From: Sphingopyxis sp. YF1
Lineage (GTDB): Bacteria > Pseudomonadota > Alphaproteobacteria > Sphingomonadales > Sphingomonadaceae
Assembly (NCBI RefSeq): GCF_022701295.1
Contig: NZ_CP033204.1
Location: 310,001 to 374,000 of the forward strand
Direction of reading: 5' to 3'
Length of the DNA: 64,000 nucleotides
Under the pieces are notes generated by a model. The model saw nothing but the letters and a program-made list of their open reading frames with translations, did no database searches and was not told the origin of the DNA. Positions 59,704 to 64,000 of the stretch are shown one piece after another (within the stretch, counting starts at the first letter, position 1; each line of letters opens with the position of its first letter). The translations under genes were made by a program, and so were the position numbers.

Positions 59704-60567
59704 CTATTTGAGCAGGTCGACCGCGAAGGCGCGGACGTCGGCCGCGATGTCGGGGCGTTCGAGCGCGACCGCCAGATTGGCCTGGATATAGCCGGCCTTC
59801 GACCCGCAGTCGTAGCGCGCGCCGTCGAAGGTCACCGCGTGGAACGGCTGGTCGCCGATCATCTCGGCCATCGCGTCGGTGAGCTGGATCTCGCCGCCGG
59901 CGCCCTTTTCCTGCTGTTCGAGCACGCGCATCACCTCGGGCTGGAGGATATAGCGGCCCGAGACGATGAGGTTCGAGGGCGCATCCTCGATCCGCGGCTT
60001 TTCGACCAGTCCCCGGACCTCGGTCAGCGCGCCGTCGCGTGTCCCCGGGGTGATGACGCCATAGCTCGACACCTGTTCGCGCGGCACTTCGAGCACCGAC
60101 AGCAGGTTGCCGCCGACGCGCGCATAGGCGTCGACCATCTGCTTCATGCAGCCGGGGCTGCCGTGCATGAATTCGTCGGGCAGGAAGATCGCAAAGGGTT
60201 CGTCGCCGACGATGTCGCGCGCACACCAGATCGCATGACCGAGCCCGAGCGGTTCCTGCTGGCGGACATAGGCGCAATTGCCCGGGCCGAGCCGCGTCGG
60301 TTCGAGCACCGACAGGTCCTTGCCGCGTTCGGACATCGTCTTTTCGAGTTCGAAGGCGATGTCGAAATGATCCTCGATCGCGCTCTTGCCGCGTCCGGTG
60401 ACGAAGATCATCTGCTCGATCCCCGCCTCGCGCGCCTCGTCGACCGCATATTGGATCAGCGGCCGGTCGACGACCGGCAGCATCTCCTTCGGGATCGCCT
60501 TGGTCGCGGGCAGGAAGCGCGTGCCAAGGCCGGCGACGGGAAAGACGGCTTTGCGGATCGGTTTCAT
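59704..60567 (-). CDS. galU: UTP-glucose-1-phosphate uridylyltransferase
   Basis: A 287-residue protein with the nucleotidyltransferase start KAVFPVAGLGTRFLPATKAIPKEMLP, then EPLGLGHAIWCAR, VGDEPFAIFLPDEFM, GLVEKP and RYDCGSKAGYIQAN. It makes UDP-glucose for exopolysaccharide and lipopolysaccharide. The ATG at 60567 gives the normal GalU length. Confidence 0.95.
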   Translation of the reverse strand: MKPIRKAVFPVAGLGTRFLPATKAIPKEMLPVVDRPLIQYAVDEAREAGIEQMIFVTGRGKSAIEDHFDIAFELEKTMSERGKDLSVLEPTRLGPGNCAYVRQQEPLGLGHAIWCARDIVGDEPFAIFLPDEFMHGSPGCMKQMVDAYARVGGNLLSVLEVPREQVSSYGVITPGTRDGALTEVRGLVEKPRIEDAPSNLIVSGRYILQPEVMRVLEQQEKGAGGEIQLTDAMAEMIGDQPFHAVTFDGARYDCGSKAGYIQANLAVALERPDIAADVRAFAVDLLK

Positions 60568-60696
60568 GGCGCCCGGGCTTAGCGCCGAATTGAGACCAAG
60601 AAAAGAAGCGGAAAATCCGTTGCATCGCGGCGACTTCTGCGCAAGTCGAATGGCGCGATGCGCGGGCGCTGCGCAAGCGGTCGATGGGGGGAATCC

Positions 60697-61473
60697 ATGC
60701 GTGCTTTGATCACTGCCAGCCTTGGTGCCGTGCTTTTCGTCTTGCCGGCGGCGTCCACTGCCGGCGAGACGGTTCCGGTGGCGGCGCCCACCGATTCGCA
60801 TATGGCGGCGGCGATCGAGCTGGCGCGGTTCGTCAACGGAATGAACCAGATCGACCAGCAGGCCGAGCGGATGCTGACGACCATCGCGACCCACGCGTTC
60901 ACGACCGATCCCAATCTTGCCGCGCTCAAACAGGAATATCCGGGTATCGAAAAATTGTTCCTCGATACGCTGCGGCCGATCATGACGAGCGAACTGGCGC
61001 AGATCCTGCCCGAATATAACCAGGCGGTCGGCGAATTTTTCGCGGCCAACTTCACCACCAAAGAGATTGGCGAACTGGCGACCTTCTGGCGATCCGACGT
61101 CGGGCAGACGCTGCTGCGTTCGGTTGCCGGCCACATGGACTATGCGTCCTCGGCGAAGGAAATCGTGACGCAGCTGGATCAGGAGGGCGCGCCCGAGATC
61201 AGCGGCAACGCGGTCGAAGCCGACAAGAAGAAAGCGGTGAGCAAGGGGGTGCGCGAACTGACCCCGCAACAGCGGATCGCGATCATGCGCTTCGGGCTGA
61301 CCCCGACCGGGCGCAAGATGACGCGGCTCGTCGACCAGAAGAACGAAATCGACCGGCAGTGGATGAACCGCGACCTGTCACCGGCAACCCAGGCGCGGGT
61401 CGAGCGCGAGCTGGGCGATGCCCTGCTCGGTTTCATCGAGGAACAGGAGCGCCAGCGCAGCGCCAAGCCCTGA
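60697..61473 (+). CDS. DUF2059 secreted protein
   Basis: A 258-residue protein with a signal peptide ending PAASTAGE. Core of DUF2059: EYNQAVGEFFAANFTTKEIGELATFWRSDVGQTLL. The C-terminal part is helical. DUF2059 proteins are periplasmic; their role is unknown. Divergent from galU; its stop codon lies in a hairpin shared with the convergent OmpA-like gene. Confidence 0.85.
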   Translation: MRALITASLGAVLFVLPAASTAGETVPVAAPTDSHMAAAIELARFVNGMNQIDQQAERMLTTIATHAFTTDPNLAALKQEYPGIEKLFLDTLRPIMTSELAQILPEYNQAVGEFFAANFTTKEIGELATFWRSDVGQTLLRSVAGHMDYASSAKEIVTQLDQEGAPEISGNAVEADKKKAVSKGVRELTPQQRIAIMRFGLTPTGRKMTRLVDQKNEIDRQWMNRDLSPATQARVERELGDALLGFIEEQERQRSAKP

Positions 61474-61488
61474 CGCCCGGCGTCAGGG
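61468..61488. terminator. Hairpin that contains the stop codons of two convergent genes
   Basis: CCCTGACGC and GCGTCAGGG pair perfectly around CCG. The plus-strand TGA (61471-61473) and the minus-strand stop (61483-61485) lie within the stem arms. Likely marks both transcript ends. Confidence 0.6.
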
Positions 61489-61980
61489 TTCGACGATCAC
61501 GACCACGCGGCGGTTGTCCTGGCGTCCTTCGGCGGTGGCATTGTCCGACAGCGGCAGGGCTTCGCCGCGTCCGACCACCTGTTCGGGGGACAGCGTCATG
61601 CCGTTCGCGCGCATCGGGCCGGCGACGACCTCGGCGCGCGCCTGCGACAGCTTGAGGTTGTAGGCGTCGCTGCCGGTCGAATCGGTGTGACCCTCTACCC
61701 GCGCCGAGACGATGCCCACCGACGCCAGCCGCCGCGCGACATTGGCGATGACCTCGATCTGCTCGGGCTTCAGATTGGCATCGTCGGTCGCGAAGAGCAG
61801 GCGTTCGGGGAGCGTCAGTTCCCAGCCCGTGTCGGTTTCGACGAAACCCTCCGCCTTGAGGACCGCGACCTGTTCGGCATTGAATCCGGTCTGCGGCGGC
61901 AGGCTCTGGCAGGCCGCGAGCAGCGTGGCGACGGCAAGGATCAGGAAGGAACGGATCGGGCGGGGCAATGCGGGGGTCAT
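61483..61980 (-). CDS. OmpA-domain lipoprotein (YfiB-like)
   Basis: A 165-residue lipoprotein with the lipid-anchor Cys24 in ATLLAACQ. The C-terminal OmpA domain reads LLFATDDANLKPEQIEVI, ARVEGHTDSTGSDAYNLKLSQARAEVV and NRRVVVIVE. In the Pseudomonas YfiBNR system YfiB sits in the outer membrane and sequesters YfiR, releasing YfiN. It is encoded 18 bases after the YfiN-like gene, in the order yfiR-yfiN-yfiB. Confidence 0.85.
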   Translation of the reverse strand: MTPALPRPIRSFLILAVATLLAACQSLPPQTGFNAEQVAVLKAEGFVETDTGWELTLPERLLFATDDANLKPEQIEVIANVARRLASVGIVSARVEGHTDSTGSDAYNLKLSQARAEVVAGPMRANGMTLSPEQVVGRGEALPLSDNATAEGRQDNRRVVVIVEP

Positions 61981-61998
61981 CGGTTCACGCTTTCGGTT

Positions 61999-63204
61999 TC
62001 AGAGGGGGGAGCGGTTGGACAGCTTGTCGGCGTACATTGCCGCATCGGCCATGGTGAGCAGGGCGGTTGCGTCGGCCGCGTCGTCCGGGAAAACCGCGAC
62101 TCCCACGCTTGCCGACGGGCGATAGACGGCGCCGTCGGGCAGCGTGACCGGTTGCGCGATACAGGTGCGCAGATGGTCGGCGAGCGCCTCGGGCTCGGTA
62201 TCGGGGTCGAGCGGATCGACAAGAACCACAAATTCGTCGCCGCCCATGCGCGCGGCGAAATCGCCGTTGCGGAGCGTGTCGCGGATGCAGCGCGACAGCG
62301 CGACGAGCACCGCATCGCCCGCAGCGTGGCCGAACCGGTCGTTGGCGGCCTTGAAATTGTCGGCATCGACGAAGAGCAGCGCGAGCCGGTCGCCGCGCTG
62401 CGCCGCCGCGGCGACGCGCAGTGCGAGCTGTTCGTCGAAGGCGGCGCGGTTGGGCAGCGCGGTGAGCGCGTCGTGCGAGGCCCTGTGCGCGAGCGCGGCA
62501 CGCTCGCTTTCCATGCGGCCCTGCCAGCCCTGCAATTCGTCGAGCAGCGCGTTGATATCGCCGCCGAGCCGGTCGAGCTCGGCGATGCCGAGCGGCTGGA
62601 CACGCTTTTCGAAGCGGCGGTGCAGGCGCACGTCGTGCGCCACGGTCGCGATCTCGTTGAGCGGTTTGACCAGCTCATATTCGAACCGGCGCGCGAGCGC
62701 GATCGTCCCCAACGCGGTGACGACCAGGCAGGCCAGACCCGCGAGCAGGCCGATCCGCACATAGTCGATGACGGTCGAACTGTCGCCCCACACCTCGATC
62801 GTCCCGATCTCCGACCCGTTGCGCCGGATCGCGACGGCATAGGGTTCGGGAAAGAAGACGCGCGTCAGCAGCGGGGCCGGATCGGGGCGCGGCGACGCCC
62901 ATTCGGTCAGCGGGCGGCCGCGGTGATCGAGCACGCGCAGCCGGGCGATACCGTCGATCTTGGTCAGCGGCTCCAGCCCCTCGCGCGCGGCGACGGCGTC
63001 ATTGAACACCAGCGCAGGTTCGACACCATAGGCGCCGAGTTGCGCCGCGAGCTCGACATTGCGGTCGGCGTAGCCGCGCATCGCGGTGATGCCCGCGAGC
63101 AGGATCGTCAGCCCCGACAGCGCGACGGCAAAGAGGGTGATGCCGAAATGAAAGCGCGACAGCAGCTTTTGCAGCGTCGTGCGCGGTGCGGGGCGGCGGC
63201 TCAT
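61999..63204 (-). CDS. Membrane diguanylate cyclase (YfiN/TpbB-like)
   Basis: A 401-residue protein. A first membrane helix (FGITLFAVALSGLTILLAG) is followed by a periplasmic CHASE8-like sensor (residues about 40-150). A second helix (IGLLAGLACLVVTALGTIAL) and a HAMP-like linker follow. The GGDEF domain has an intact active site MGGDEFVV near residue 320 and, five residues before GGDEF, RNGD as an inhibitory RxxD site. It makes cyclic di-GMP. It overlaps the YfiR-like stop as ATGA. Confidence 0.92.
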   Translation of the reverse strand: MSRRPAPRTTLQKLLSRFHFGITLFAVALSGLTILLAGITAMRGYADRNVELAAQLGAYGVEPALVFNDAVAAREGLEPLTKIDGIARLRVLDHRGRPLTEWASPRPDPAPLLTRVFFPEPYAVAIRRNGSEIGTIEVWGDSSTVIDYVRIGLLAGLACLVVTALGTIALARRFEYELVKPLNEIATVAHDVRLHRRFEKRVQPLGIAELDRLGGDINALLDELQGWQGRMESERAALAHRASHDALTALPNRAAFDEQLALRVAAAAQRGDRLALLFVDADNFKAANDRFGHAAGDAVLVALSRCIRDTLRNGDFAARMGGDEFVVLVDPLDPDTEPEALADHLRTCIAQPVTLPDGAVYRPSASVGVAVFPDDAADATALLTMADAAMYADKLSNRSPL

Positions 63205-63746
63205 GTTCCGCCTCCGTCGCCCCGGCCGATCTTCAGCACGCGCGGGTCGATGCGCAGCGGTCCGCGCGCGATCGCGTCGAGATTGACCGAGAAGCTCAAT
63301 CCGCCCCGCCGGTGCACGAGGCAGAACATCGCGCCGTGGAGGCAGTCGGGATCGTCGTCGCTGATCGTCAGCACCGGGCGGTTGCGGACCCAGCCGATCA
63401 GCCGGTTGCGGTCGGCGTCGGGCAGGCGACCGAGGAACAGGATGTCGCAGTCGCCGGCCGCGGTTGCCGCCGCGACGGTCGTGCGGCGCACCGCGATCGC
63501 GGGGCCGCGCCCGGGTACGTCGGGCGCGATCCGGTCGGTCAGCCGCGGACCGCCGACGACGCACAAAGTCTTGACCGGTTCGACAGGAGCGGGCCAGCGC
63601 ACATAGGAGACGATGCCGCCGAGCATCCGGTTGACCGCGCCGGACACGCCGCCGCTCTCATCCTCGACGATCGTCTGGCTGGCCGCCTGAACCGACATCT
63701 GCGGCGTCGTCGACAGCGCGCCGATCAGGAACAGCGATGCCAGCAC
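63201..63746 (-). CDS. YfiR-family (DUF4154) periplasmic inhibitor
   Basis: A 181-residue protein with an N-terminal hydrophobic signal and DUF4154 features: YVRWPAPVEPVKTLCVVGG, CDILFLGRL, PVLTISDDDPDC, SFSVNLDAIARGPLRIDPRVLKI. Four cysteines (62, 100, 135, 142) can form the two disulfides known to stabilise YfiR. It is expected to hold the YfiN-like cyclase inactive in the periplasm. First gene of the yfiR-yfiN-yfiB unit. Confidence 0.88.
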   Translation of the reverse strand: MLASLFLIGALSTTPQMSVQAASQTIVEDESGGVSGAVNRMLGGIVSYVRWPAPVEPVKTLCVVGGPRLTDRIAPDVPGRGPAIAVRRTTVAAATAAGDCDILFLGRLPDADRNRLIGWVRNRPVLTISDDDPDCLHGAMFCLVHRRGGLSFSVNLDAIARGPLRIDPRVLKIGRGDGGGT

Positions 63747-63880
63747 GCGACGTCAGACCCCCAATCACAGGACGGACAGGCTGCCCGAATGTGGCGGCGT
63801 CCGCTAGCCCAAACCGCCCGAAAGTCAATGAAAACCGGTGTCATGGCGTCATTTTGACGCGCCCGGCGCGACGAATCGGC

Positions 63881-64000
63881 CTAGCTGCTACGCAGCCGGT
63901 CGGCGAAGCCCTTGCGCAGTTTGGCGAGCTTCGGCGGGATCACCGCCATGCAATAGGGATTGCGCTGGCCTTCGCCGTCCCAATAGGCCTGATGATAATC
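63881..64000 (-). CDS. msrA: Peptide-methionine (S)-S-oxide reductase, C-terminal end (partial)
   Basis: The last 39 residues only: [17 protein letters not shown], then [16 protein letters not shown], the MsrA C-terminus. The gene continues beyond the right edge. MsrA repairs oxidised methionine with thioredoxin. The preceding 63747-63880 holds nothing I can name. Confidence 0.85.
   Translation of the reverse strand, partial: DYHQAYWDGEGQRNPYCMAVIPPKLAKLRKGFADRLRSS

Overview
The window is G+C-rich alphaproteobacterial chromosome. The protein repertoire points to the Sphingomonadales, most likely Sphingopyxis or a close relative. The evidence is a compact gene transfer agent (GTA) type head-tail cluster with a DUF6127-like gene, exosortase-A-associated envelope genes, a YfiR-YfiN-YfiB set, an intracellular PhaZ, and several families of short palindromic intergenic repeats. 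Genes are densely packed and often joined by ATGA or GTGA overlaps. No rRNA, tRNA or CRISPR array was seen. Assignments come from reading the sequence and recalling families; no database search was run.

Region 1 (1-8.7 kb, all minus strand). A BlaI-type repressor and an M56 (BlaR1-like) protease lie downstream of a double TACATTTGTA operator. They are followed by a lipoprotein that carries the same roughly 20-residue repeats as the M56 protease tail, and then by an outer-membrane receptor. An L,D-transpeptidase, a small lipoprotein and a secreted M28 peptidase are also here.

Region 2 (8.7-14.1 kb) is an accessory island. It holds two fragments of a REP-associated transposase, direct CACCGTAAT repeats, a small very A+T-rich membrane protein gene, and a large RHS/YD-repeat protein with a variable tail and one frameshift. 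A small YD-repeat secreted protein is at its upstream end.

Region 3 (14.2-18.3 kb): a 2OG-Fe(II) oxygenase, two small envelope proteins, a GNAT acetyltransferase and a HEPN-like protein.

Region 4 (18.5-35.5 kb) is the GTA-like cluster. The order is small and large terminase, portal, DUF6127-like, prohead protease, capsid, a fibre with an S74-type chaperone, connectors, tail tube, GTA gp10, chaperone, short tape measure, a TIM-barrel/DUF2460 tail protein, DUF2163, an NlpC/P60 peptidase, the host-specificity protein and DUF2793. No integrase, replication or lysis genes are present, so this is a domesticated particle cluster rather than a prophage. Palindromic repeats and one reverse-strand secreted-protein gene interrupt it at junctions that are not translationally coupled.

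Region 5 (35.6-51.9 kb) is mostly housekeeping: an OmpA porin with a long proline linker, ExbD, a nucleotidyltransferase-like protein, DUF1993, an ABC exporter, YjhX, PhaZ, a DUF1232 protein, a dipeptide epimerase, a PNPOx-like protein, a VOC protein divergent from SoxR, a MaoC-thiolase-CMD-ABM operon, and MscS.

Region 6 (52-64 kb): an exosortase-associated ligase with a small leader gene and a matching glycosyltransferase. A LexA/S24-type repressor faces a two-gene unit across a cluster of TAGGA-N4-TCCTA palindromes. Then come a cytoplasmic chemotaxis-like transducer, aquaporin Z, GalU, a DUF2059 protein, the YfiR-YfiN-YfiB cyclic-di-GMP module and the 3' end of msrA.
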